DNA of 34,267 bases from Eggerthellaceae bacterium (GTDB lineage Bacteria > Actinomycetota > Coriobacteriia > Coriobacteriales > Eggerthellaceae), in the NCBI GenBank assembly GCA_030533105.1, contig JAUNJT010000006.1, forward strand, positions 1-34,267, read 5' to 3'. The notes beneath the pieces are model-generated. The model saw nothing but the letters and a program-made list of their open reading frames with translations. It ran no database searches and was not told where the DNA came from. Of this stretch, positions 18,465-26,691 are shown in pieces; within the stretch, counting starts at the first letter, position 1; every line of letters begins with the position of its first letter. Made by a program: the position numbers and the translations under genes.

Positions 18465-20303
18465 TTAGTCCAAGTGAAGATATCCGCGCCAGAAGGGTCG
18501 CGAGATGAGGTAGGGGAATGCATCGCTCCATGCCTTCTTCACGGATGCGCCATCCTTCCTCAAGCGCTTCTTGATATCCTTTCCGCGTTTCATGATCGCG
18601 TTATAGCGTTCGCGGTCCATACGGCGGATGGAAGCGGTGTCATCTTCAGGGTTGTATGCGATGACGATGCGGCTCTTCTGGGTATTCTTATCAAGGACGC
18701 TCGTGTTGTTGTAGCTTAGGACCACGGGCGTATCCGTCAGCTGCGAATCGCGCAATTTGTGCGGATCGAAATCCCATGCCATCGTGATGCGGGTGAGCTT
18801 GTTGCCGTATGCGGGAAGTTCGTTGTTGATGGCGATCGAACGGGGATGCAACAGTGAGGCAAGCTGCAAATCGAGTTCTTCCTCGACCTCGGCACGCGGG
18901 ACGAACTTCTCGTTCCTCTTGCCATTCTCCTTGAGGATCTGCGCGCCATCCGCCTTCATGAGGAACTCGGGTCCGGCGAGATAGTCTTCGAGCGCATCGA
19001 GGATCAATTCCGCATTGCCATAGCAAAGCTGGGAGATCTCGCGCCAGAAGGTCTGCTTGGTCCTGAGCATGAAGAGGCGCTCGGGGCAGGCATGATGGAT
19101 GGTGTTCATGATCATGAAATTGCGCACGTATTGGTAATGGTCGACGGATCCCTTGAAACGTCCCTCGAAGCCTGCATGCCAGACACAGATGCCTGCAAGC
19201 GTCATGTACTTCGTCTGCAGACGGACGCCGTATTCGACGTCGTCGCAGCGGACGAAGACGGGGAGTGGCAAGCCCTTCTTCGCGATCAGGGATGCAGGCA
19301 TGCAGCAATACCACCACGCGCCATAGGCGTTCTTCACTTCCACGTTCGTGGATTCGCATTCTGCGATGTCTGCGACCTTCGTCATGTCGAAGCCGCGCTT
19401 GATAGACCCGTACAGACCGGGGAAGCGCACGAACGCGACATCCTCGCTTTGCATGGAAGGCTTCTCGAGCCTGAGCATGGCGCCGTTGATGCAGGCATCG
19501 CGGTAATCCTTGGAGCGGAGCTTCAGGAGCATGAACGTGCGGCGGAAGGATTCGGGGGAGATGGAGACGTCATCGTCCATGAGAAGGATATGAGTCGGAT
19601 CGAATTCGCTGGAAAGCGACTCCATCATGCCACGGCAGAAACCACCCGCACCGCCGGCATTGTCGTTCGGGAAGATATGCATATGCTCCCTGGCTGACTC
19701 GGGGATGACGTCAGCGTCAAGGCTGCGCCCGTTGTCGACGATGTTGACGGCGAGGTTTTCCGCGAGTTCGTCATCTCCCTCGAAGAGCGATGCGAACAAG
19801 GTGATGTTGGGAAGGATGTAACGCTCGTTGTTGAACGTCGTCATCGCAACGGCGAGGCGCACCTCGTTTGCCATGACCTTAGCGGTATCTCCTGCAAATG
19901 AGGCTTTCGTTGCAAGGCATTCGCCCTTCGTCGTTATGCTCATGCCAACCAAGCACGCATCGGTTTGGGGGATGGGGATATCAAGCGCGCCTTCCTGTGC
20001 GATGCAGTTCTTCTCGAGAAGGGGGGTCTTTTCGCCATCGGCATCGAAGGCGAAAAGCGCGAGCGTGAACGATCCCTCGATCTCGAGATGCAAAAAGAAG
20101 TCGGTCACGTTCGTGTACTGCTTCCATTTCGCAATCGAGAGCATGTTGAAATAGGTGCAGAAATCATAGGTGCTATCTGCCGCGAGGCGATAGGTATCGC
20201 CATCGTTTGCGATCGGGCTATCGCTGCGGTAGAACAGCTCGGTGCATTCCGAAGCGAGCGCTAATGGTTCGAATAGGATGTTTGCTAGCGTCTCTGTTTG
20301 CAT
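18465..20303 (-). CDS. GlfT2-like galactofuranosyltransferase
   Basis: This 612-residue protein resembles mycobacterial GlfT2 (637 residues) in layout: an N-terminal beta-rich region (1-145), a GT-A domain opening at VAMTTFNNE, and a helical C-terminal part. Key residues line up: metal-binding MDDDVS (Asp243-245), Trp330-331, the catalytic Asp pair in VRCDDVEYG (354-355) and His376 in VWHAGF. The family transfers galactofuranose from UDP-Galf. No UDP-galactopyranose mutase gene lies in this window, so the donor would have to be made elsewhere. The ATG at 20303 is chosen because AAAGGGACG lies just upstream; an in-frame ATG at 20357 has no such site. It is the last gene of the minus-strand cluster. 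Confidence 0.88.
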   Translation of the reverse strand: MQTETLANILFEPLALASECTELFYRSDSPIANDGDTYRLAADSTYDFCTYFNMLSIAKWKQYTNVTDFFLHLEIEGSFTLALFAFDADGEKTPLLEKNCIAQEGALDIPIPQTDACLVGMSITTKGECLATKASFAGDTAKVMANEVRLAVAMTTFNNERYILPNITLFASLFEGDDELAENLAVNIVDNGRSLDADVIPESAREHMHIFPNDNAGGAGGFCRGMMESLSSEFDPTHILLMDDDVSISPESFRRTFMLLKLRSKDYRDACINGAMLRLEKPSMQSEDVAFVRFPGLYGSIKRGFDMTKVADIAECESTNVEVKNAYGAWWYCCMPASLIAKKGLPLPVFVRCDDVEYGVRLQTKYMTLAGICVWHAGFEGRFKGSVDHYQYVRNFMIMNTIHHACPERLFMLRTKQTFWREISQLCYGNAELILDALEDYLAGPEFLMKADGAQILKENGKRNEKFVPRAEVEEELDLQLASLLHPRSIAINNELPAYGNKLTRITMAWDFDPHKLRDSQLTDTPVVLSYNNTSVLDKNTQKSRIVIAYNPEDDTASIRRMDRERYNAIMKRGKDIKKRLRKDGASVKKAWSDAFPYLISRPFWRGYLHLD

Positions 20304-20363
20304 TTCGTCCCTTTCTTGCAAAACGGTCAGGTAAAAGGCGACTGTTCTTTCAAGCATCGTGCT

Positions 20364-22463
20364 TTATTCGGTGCAATCCCAAACCTTTCCTGTTTGGTGC
20401 CAGTTGCCGAAGTCGAGCACGTATCCGTCGATCTCGTATTCGATGAACTCGTAATCATTCGTGCCATCGTGCGTGGGATGGACGTAGTAGCGGACGCGCG
20501 ACTCGCCCTCGGCGGTCTCATCGAAGGCGGTGCCGTACTTGCTCCCGTCGCCGGTGATCGCCTTCATGATGGATGCATGGAGGTCGAATTGGCTGATGGG
20601 GGCATCCGAGTACACGAACGGGTCGTTCTGAGCCTCGCCTTGGTTCGCGGGCTTGACGAGCATGATGGGGCTGCCCGGCCTATCTAAGACATGATCGGGA
20701 CCATCGCCCCAGAACCAGTACCCATGGTCGGCGGTGATGACGATATAGGAGTTGTCATACACGCCGAGTTCTTTGAGCTGCTTCAGGTACTCGGAAACCA
20801 TCTTCATGACGCCAAGGCCCTGTTGATCCTCGGTGACCTCTTGGCCATCGGATATCTGCTTGCCGTTCTCATCGATCGTGTAGGGGATATGGACGCCGAG
20901 CAAGTGGATCAGGCGGAACGAGCCGACTTCGTCTTTGTTGATGCTGAGCCCGATATCCTGGAGCCTCTCGTAGTAGCGAGCATCGTTCATGACGTAAACG
21001 GTCTTCGCGGGATCGTCGGCCGAACCGGCGGATTGGGCCATCGACTCGTTGATCTCGTCGGTGTAGAACCAGAAGAAGCGCTTCAAGATCCATGGCATGT
21101 CACGGTATAAGGATGCCTTGTACATGACCTGGACCGTTGATACCGCGTTTAGGGTGGTTGCTTCGATGGGATGCATGTTCATGGCGCGTTCGGTGGTGTA
21201 GGCGAAACCCGCAGCCGTCTCAGCGCCGCTAACGCCGAACGTGTCGGTATAGATGCCCAGAGAGTAACCGGTTGCTTTCAAATCATCCAAGAACGATGAG
21301 CGCTCGTAGACCGTCGAGAGATAGTGCGAGTAGGTCTCATCGTGCTGGATGAATTCTCCAGTCAAGAACCAGGGGAGCGCATACCTCGTCGGCGCGATCG
21401 TGCCACCGACATCGCGATAATACGTGAACCCTGTCATCTCATCGAGCATATCCGGGTTGCTCTGCATGAGCCAATCGAGCTCATAGACGTCGTACGTATC
21501 TAAGACGAACACGATGACGTTGTTCTTATCGGATATGTCATAGAGACCATCTTCGGTTAGGTAGGTGCTCGTATCCTTAGAGGACTTGCCCATGATGCCA
21601 GGGTCGGTGAACAGGCTGCCGATGCCGACGGCTTCGACGATGGCGACGCATACCGCAAGGATGCACAGGACGTTTCTACACAGCGTCGGCTTCTTCCAGA
21701 AGAACACGGCGATCGCGGCGATGCCCACGAGCCAGGAGAAGCCGTTCAGGAGCGTGACCTTGGTGTAGTTCCACCAATCGACCGCCGCGCCGTTCGCACT
21801 CGGGAGCTTCGCGTTTCCGAAAAGCGCCTGCAGATAGCAGAGGAGACCGAGGCCGATGAAGAAGATGACGGCGATGTTGAATGCCTTGCCGCGAAGAAGC
21901 GAGATGAGCAGGGAAAGCACGACCCAGATGATCAAGCCGGCGAGGGCGATGGGCTGCCAGGTCTCGGCAAGGCCGAACAGAAGGCTGCCAGATGCGCCGC
22001 CGATGAGCTCATACGGCGTTGCAACGAAGAGCGTGAACGTGAGGAAGAATGCTGCGATAGCTGCGAATCCGAGGCGCTTGGGCCAGGAGAGCTTCTGAGG
22101 CTCCTTCTTCTTTATGGTGATAAGGTCGCGTGCGCGCTCATCGGCATATGCATGTGCATCCTCATCGTCACTGGCGATGCGGGAGACTTCCTCCTCGACC
22201 GACTTTCCCGCGTTCTCATCGATCTTGAGCAACTTGAAGATCGCTTTGCGCGATCTGCGGAAAGCGACGCCGGCAACTGCGCCTAAAGCGACGGCAACGC
22301 CCGCCAAGGCCTGGATCGTGTAGGTCATGACGGACGGGTCGACGTAAGCGTATGCGTCTTCTACAAGTGCGAACGAGCAGATGGCTGCGACGACGATGAG
22401 CGCCACGGAGTCGAATGCGGCGATGGTGCAGCGTTTCGCGATTGCAACGGTGCGGCTAGTCAT
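20364..22463 (-). CDS. Membrane sulfatase-fold (LtaS-like) hydrolase/transferase, intact paralogue
   Basis: This 699-residue protein has roughly seven membrane spans in residues 17-285 and an alkaline-phosphatase/sulfatase-type domain at about 310-645, probably extracellular. Metal and nucleophile candidates are Asp322 (VFVLDTYD), Thr in GTIAPTRYALPW (355-366), His525 (LLGVHIPY) and Asp579-His580 (TADHGYW), the same order as in LtaS phosphoglycerol transferases. A conserved VDPSVMTYTIQALAG block (41-55) is shared with the gene at 24734. The start overlaps the end of the YidC/TagF-like gene by eight bases, with GAGGTG upstream, so the two are likely translationally coupled. It may move a phospho-group onto the exported glycan, as GacH does in streptococci; this is inference. 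Confidence 0.88.
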   Translation of the reverse strand: MTSRTVAIAKRCTIAAFDSVALIVVAAICSFALVEDAYAYVDPSVMTYTIQALAGVAVALGAVAGVAFRRSRKAIFKLLKIDENAGKSVEEEVSRIASDDEDAHAYADERARDLITIKKKEPQKLSWPKRLGFAAIAAFFLTFTLFVATPYELIGGASGSLLFGLAETWQPIALAGLIIWVVLSLLISLLRGKAFNIAVIFFIGLGLLCYLQALFGNAKLPSANGAAVDWWNYTKVTLLNGFSWLVGIAAIAVFFWKKPTLCRNVLCILAVCVAIVEAVGIGSLFTDPGIMGKSSKDTSTYLTEDGLYDISDKNNVIVFVLDTYDVYELDWLMQSNPDMLDEMTGFTYYRDVGGTIAPTRYALPWFLTGEFIQHDETYSHYLSTVYERSSFLDDLKATGYSLGIYTDTFGVSGAETAAGFAYTTERAMNMHPIEATTLNAVSTVQVMYKASLYRDMPWILKRFFWFYTDEINESMAQSAGSADDPAKTVYVMNDARYYERLQDIGLSINKDEVGSFRLIHLLGVHIPYTIDENGKQISDGQEVTEDQQGLGVMKMVSEYLKQLKELGVYDNSYIVITADHGYWFWGDGPDHVLDRPGSPIMLVKPANQGEAQNDPFVYSDAPISQFDLHASIMKAITGDGSKYGTAFDETAEGESRVRYYVHPTHDGTNDYEFIEYEIDGYVLDFGNWHQTGKVWDCTE

Positions 22464-24390
22464 TGTCCGCACCTCGCTTCTCACTGGCATCCTTCGCGTG
22501 CGCCTTCTGTTTCTCGAGGATATCCTGCAGAAGATATTCGCCCGCAGCTTGCGCGCCGTGGCCGATGTTGAAGATATGGTCGCTTCTGACCTTATCGATG
22601 CGTGCCTTCCACGATTGCTGATCGGAGAGCATATTCGCAGCAACTTGGCCGATCTCTCCTGCGTGTTCCGGCGCGATGGAGATGCCGATGAGGTTGCGCA
22701 GCGAGATGTCGCTCGGCTCGATTCCGAGCTCTTGCCACTTCGGGTTTCCGACTTTCATGGGCGTATCGATGAAGATCGAGGGCTTGAGCGTCGAGAACGA
22801 GAACTCGCACGCGGTCGACGACCAGTCGGTTACGAGGATGTCGGAAGTGAAGATCGATTCATGGGACGAGAAGTCGCGCTCGAAATACAGCTCGTCTTCC
22901 GGGACGCGTGCATAACGCTGCTGCAACGCTTCCCAGCGGGCCTTATAGCGCTTCGTATACTCGGGGTGCGGGCGGACGATGATCTTCCAGCCATGCCCGA
23001 GCATGGATTTGAGCATGTCATCGATGCAGGTATCGAGGATATTGTCCTCCTGCCACGAAGGGGCGATGAGCAGCGTAGGAACGGGATTCTTCTTGCCGGC
23101 AAGCGCCGTATACGATGCGATCTCCTCATCGAGCAGGTCGTAACCGCATTTGATGAGCTTCTTGCGCTTAAGCCCGTAGAGCTCTTCGGCACGTCTGATC
23201 TCGCGTGCCTGATGAGGTCCGGCGCACAGTATCGTGTCGTAATGATCGTAGGCTTCCCGCGCAGGGGTCAGGTGCGTTGACATCATGTGATGGAACATGA
23301 ACACGTACTCGACATCCTTGCGGACATACGAGCGCTTGATGTAGTAGTTATCCAGATCCTCCAAAGTCGACACGACGATGTCGGCATCCATCTTCATCAT
23401 CAAGGTGATGGCGCGCTTCTCGCCGATGTAGTAGGGGATGATGCGCGGATTGGTCTTGGAGAGTTCGAATACCTGGTCGTTCGGATCGTTGGTAACGTAA
23501 TGGATGACGGTATTGGAATTCGCGAGCAGATAGCGGATCGCGCCCTTGAAGTATTTGAAGAAGCCGCTTCCCTCGGAATAGAACACGATGTGCTTGTTCA
23601 CGATATTCATGAAGCGCTTGTAGTCGGCCTTCTCGCGTTTCGCGAGCGGGTCGCGCTGATACCACTTGGTCTTGCGCTCGGCATCGAGGGCGTTGAGCGC
23701 CTCGAATTCCTTGCGCGATTCCTCCAGATCCTCGTAGTCGATGTACTTCTTCGGCTTGATGATGATATTGCAGAGAACCTGGACGAGGATGGCGCTTAGG
23801 TTCGAGCAGATCCAGTAGAAGGCCATGCCGGCTGCAACGAAGATGCCCAGGAAGAACGAGAGCGCGATCGAGAGGCCGTTGGTGAGATTCTTCTCTGCGC
23901 GGGTTTGCTCGCGCTGGAGCGGGTTGATGCGATTCTGAGCGAAGCCCATGAGCACGGCGGAAAGGCCTGCGAGGATTGGCATGATCCAGGAAATGCCGCC
24001 ATCGGTGAAGGGGACGAGGCCCAAGAACTCGGTTCCGGGGGCGCCGTTATCGGTGATGGAGTGGATGACGTCAACCAAACCGAACAGGATGATGATCTGA
24101 ACCGCAAGCGGTACGAGGCTCAAAAGGGGATGGTAGTGTTTTTCCTTATAGAGTGCGTTCTGCTTCTCGCCAATGGTCTCGCTATCTCCGAAGTACTTGA
24201 TTTTGATACGGAATAGATCCGGCATGAGCTGCACCATGACGATGGCGTTCTTCTGGCACCAGAGCGCCATGGGCATCAAGATGACTTTGGTGATGAGCGT
24301 GAACAGGAGGATGGCGATCCACCAATTGCCCGTCAGGTCGTAACATGGCTGGACAATCAGCGACAGAACGCTGGCTATTGCTTCAAGCAT
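22456..24390 (-). CDS. YidC/Oxa1-like membrane domain fused to CDP-glycerol glycerophosphotransferase (TagB/TagF-like) domain
   Basis: This is a 644-residue fusion. Residues 1-215 resemble the YidC/Oxa1/Alb3 core: LTGNWWIAILLFTLITKVILMP, a charged hairpin ending KQNALYKEKHYHPLLSLVPL, and further membrane spans to about 210. Lys35 stands where insertases have the groove Arg. A charged linker (215-265) leads into residues about 265-625, which look like a TagB/TagF glycerophosphotransferase: FMFHHMMSTHL (365-373), CAGPHQ (389-394), APSWQEDN (443-450), IVRPHPEY (471-478) and TDWSST (521-526). TagF-like enzymes add glycerol phosphate from CDP-glycerol to a lipid-linked glycan. TAGGAGG lies upstream at an 11-base spacing. 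The next gene overlaps its stop. The fusion is evident from one uninterrupted reading frame; whether the YidC-like part inserts proteins or only anchors the enzyme is unknown. Confidence 0.87.
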   Translation of the reverse strand: MLEAIASVLSLIVQPCYDLTGNWWIAILLFTLITKVILMPMALWCQKNAIVMVQLMPDLFRIKIKYFGDSETIGEKQNALYKEKHYHPLLSLVPLAVQIIILFGLVDVIHSITDNGAPGTEFLGLVPFTDGGISWIMPILAGLSAVLMGFAQNRINPLQREQTRAEKNLTNGLSIALSFFLGIFVAAGMAFYWICSNLSAILVQVLCNIIIKPKKYIDYEDLEESRKEFEALNALDAERKTKWYQRDPLAKREKADYKRFMNIVNKHIVFYSEGSGFFKYFKGAIRYLLANSNTVIHYVTNDPNDQVFELSKTNPRIIPYYIGEKRAITLMMKMDADIVVSTLEDLDNYYIKRSYVRKDVEYVFMFHHMMSTHLTPAREAYDHYDTILCAGPHQAREIRRAEELYGLKRKKLIKCGYDLLDEEIASYTALAGKKNPVPTLLIAPSWQEDNILDTCIDDMLKSMLGHGWKIIVRPHPEYTKRYKARWEALQQRYARVPEDELYFERDFSSHESIFTSDILVTDWSSTACEFSFSTLKPSIFIDTPMKVGNPKWQELGIEPSDISLRNLIGISIAPEHAGEIGQVAANMLSDQQSWKARIDKVRSDHIFNIGHGAQAAGEYLLQDILEKQKAHAKDASEKRGADND

Positions 24391-24559
24391 CAGTGAATAA
24401 TCCTCCTACGTCGTTTAAACCCGACTTTTCATTTTACTACCATTCGCTTTGCATAAATGAAAATGAAGGCGAAGTTCATGAAAAATGCAAGGTTAGTTAT
24501 GCTTTATTACATGTTATGGGGACAACGTCCAGGATGCGGTTTCCCGACCCTTCGATCAT
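24391..24559 (-). other. AT-rich intergenic region with inverted repeat
   Basis: The stretch between the broken sulfatase frame and the YidC/TagF-like gene is markedly richer in A and T than its surroundings from about 24410 to 24530. TTTCATTT (24427-24434) and AAATGAAA (24454-24461) form an eight-base inverted repeat. A minus-strand TAAAAT at 24431-24436 within it could be a -10 for the YidC/TagF-like gene, about 40 bases upstream of its start. No -35 is convincing. Confidence 0.45.
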
Positions 24560-24733
24560 CTACTCGAAGCAGCTCCATACTTTGCCAGTCGTATGCCAGT
24601 TGCTAAAGTCGAGGGTGTATCCATCGATCTCATATTCGATGAAATCCGTGTCGTCGGGCGGGACGTCGATCGTAGGATGGATATAGGTGCGCACTCGATG
24701 CGCATCTTCATAAACCTCTTCGAAGGCGGTGCC
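24560..24733 (-). pseudogene. C-terminal remnant of the truncated sulfatase-fold gene
   Basis: Directly after the TAA at 24734-24736 the same frame stays open for 57 codons to TAG at 24560-24562. The translation matches the paralogue's tail: GTAFEE versus GTAFDE, then YIHP versus YVHP, FIEYEIDGYTLDFSNWH versus FIEYEIDGYVLDFGNWH, and TGKVW in both. The full ancestral gene is therefore 24560-26668, and the break is one base. The intact reading of the remnant suggests the mutation is recent. Confidence 0.9.
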
Positions 24734-26668
24734 TTATTTGGATCCGTCGCCAGTGATGGCTTTCATGATGGATGCATGCAGATCGTACTGGCTTATCGGG
24801 GCATTCGAGAGCTTGGCGGGGCCGTCTTGATCCCCCGCACCGGCTTTCTTGACGAGCATGATGGGGCTATTGGGGACAGCAAGCGGCACTTCATCCCAGA
24901 TCCATGTGCCATGGTCGCAGGAGATGATGATGGTCGTCTTGTCGTAGACGCCCAGCTCCTTGAGCTGATGGAGGTACTCGGAGACCATCTTCATGACGCC
25001 GAGGCCCTGGCGGTATTCGTTGCTCATCGTCCCTTCGGGCACTGTGTTGCCATTCTCATCAAGGTTGAACGGCTCATGGATTCCCATCAGGTGGATGATG
25101 CGGAAGGAGCCCGTATCGTCATCGTTGATGCGCAGGCGGGTTTGCTTGAGCTTTTCGTAATAGCCCGCATCGTCCATGACGTAGGGCGTGTTCGCCGGAT
25201 TGGTGCCCGGTTCGTTCTTCTGGGCCATGGCCTGGTTGATCTGGTCGGTATAGAACCAGAAGGCCGGCTTTGCCACCCACGGCAGATTGCGATAACAGGA
25301 TGCCTTGTACATGACCAGCAAAGCCGCGGGGACATCTAAGCCGATCGTCTCGATGGGCTTGATGTTGAAGGCGCGTTCTGAAACGTATTCGATGCCATGG
25401 GCAGCTTCTGCTCTCGTCGCACCGAACGTGTCGGTGTAGATGCCTATCGAGTAACCGGTTGCTTTCAAGTCATCGAGGAAGGTCGAACGATCGTAAATGG
25501 TAGAAAGGTAATGGGAATAGAGCTCGTCATGCTGGATCATCTGGGCGGTCATGATCCAAGGGAGGGCATATCTGGTCGGCGCGATCGTGCCCGATACATC
25601 GCGGTAATAGGTGAAGCCCGTCATCTCGTCGAGCATGTCAGGATTCGTGCTGTACAGATAGCTGAGCGTCGCGTTGTCATACCAATCGAGTAAGAACAAC
25701 ACGACGTTTTGCTTATCGGAGATGTCGAACAGGCCATCCTCGGTGACATACGCTTCCGTATCGTTCGCGGACTTTCCCATGACGACCGGATCGAAGAAGA
25801 GGCTGCCTACGCCAACCGCTTCGACGATCGCCACGCATACGGCTAAGGCGCACAAGGCGTTCCGGCACAGCGTCGGCTTTCTCCAAAGAAAGATACCGAG
25901 CGCGGCGATGCCTAAAAGCCACAGGATGCCGTTGATGATCGTCGTTGCCGTGAAGTCGCCCCATACAACCTCGGTGCCATCGGCGGAGGGGAGGGATCCA
26001 TTCCCGAAAAGCGCCTGCAGATAGCAGAGCAATCCGAATCCGATGACGGAAACGATGGCGACATTGAAGCTTTTGCCTTTAAGAAGCGAGATCAGGATGG
26101 CGATCACGATCCAGATGACGATGCCGGCTATGGCGAAGGGCCTCCATGTTTCGGAAAGGCCGAACATGAGGCTTTCCGATCCTCCGCCGATCATCTCGTA
26201 TGGGGATGCGACGAAGAACGTGAATGTGAAGAAACCCGAAGCGATGATTGCGAACAAGAAGCGCGACTTCCAAGAGGCCTCACCTGTGCTGTTCTTCGTC
26301 GTCGAGGCGATCATCCTTTTCGCTTGCCTGTCCGCAACGGCATGCGCCCGCACATCGCCCTCCTCGATGCGGAACACCTTCCTCTCGACCGTCTTGCCGG
26401 CGTTCTCGTCGATCCGGAGCAGATTGAAAAGCACCCTTCTCGTTCTTCGGAAGGCGACTCCGGCAACCGCTCCGAGCGCTACGGCGACACCGGCGAGCGC
26501 TTGGATCGTGTAGGTCATGACGGAGGGATCGACATACGCGTATGCGTCCTCGGCGAATCCGAGCGCGACGATGGAAGAAATGCTTACGAGGGCAAACGCA
26601 TCAAAGGCGGCGATGACGCAGCGCTTTGCGATAGATGCACTACCTTTGTGTCGTCTGTTCGAAGCCAT
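24734..26668 (-). CDS. Membrane sulfatase-fold (LtaS-like) protein, truncated by a nonsense codon
   Basis: This 644-residue reading frame is paralogous to the 699-residue protein encoded at 20364 over its whole length: the same VDPSVMTYTIQALAG block, about seven N-terminal spans, VLFLLDWYD, GTIAPTRYALPW, LMGIHEPF and SCDHGTW. It ends at TAA directly after GDGSK, where the paralogue continues with Tyr (TAC). The catalytic residues come before the stop, but the C-terminal 58 residues are lost. The ATG at 26668 has only a weak site (GGCGGA) 23 bases after the DUF4422 gene. It may be inactive, a shortened active form, or rescued by readthrough; sequence alone does not tell. Confidence 0.85.
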   Translation of the reverse strand: MASNRRHKGSASIAKRCVIAAFDAFALVSISSIVALGFAEDAYAYVDPSVMTYTIQALAGVAVALGAVAGVAFRRTRRVLFNLLRIDENAGKTVERKVFRIEEGDVRAHAVADRQAKRMIASTTKNSTGEASWKSRFLFAIIASGFFTFTFFVASPYEMIGGGSESLMFGLSETWRPFAIAGIVIWIVIAILISLLKGKSFNVAIVSVIGFGLLCYLQALFGNGSLPSADGTEVVWGDFTATTIINGILWLLGIAALGIFLWRKPTLCRNALCALAVCVAIVEAVGVGSLFFDPVVMGKSANDTEAYVTEDGLFDISDKQNVVLFLLDWYDNATLSYLYSTNPDMLDEMTGFTYYRDVSGTIAPTRYALPWIMTAQMIQHDELYSHYLSTIYDRSTFLDDLKATGYSIGIYTDTFGATRAEAAHGIEYVSERAFNIKPIETIGLDVPAALLVMYKASCYRNLPWVAKPAFWFYTDQINQAMAQKNEPGTNPANTPYVMDDAGYYEKLKQTRLRINDDDTGSFRIIHLMGIHEPFNLDENGNTVPEGTMSNEYRQGLGVMKMVSEYLHQLKELGVYDKTTIIISCDHGTWIWDEVPLAVPNSPIMLVKKAGAGDQDGPAKLSNAPISQYDLHASIMKAITGDGSK

Positions 26669-26691
26669 TCCGCCAGCTGCGTTTTGATGCG

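Noticed and set aside
24391-24559. AT-rich patch as a sign of a mobile element insertion
   Set aside because: It holds no transposase fragment and no terminal repeats beyond one short inverted repeat, and its length fits a promoter region.
20364-26668. True aryl-sulfatase function for the two sulfatase-fold proteins
   Set aside because: The multi-span membrane region, the absence of a Cys/Ser-x-Pro-x-Arg sulfatase signature, and the TagF/LicD context favour an LtaS-like phospho-group transferase.
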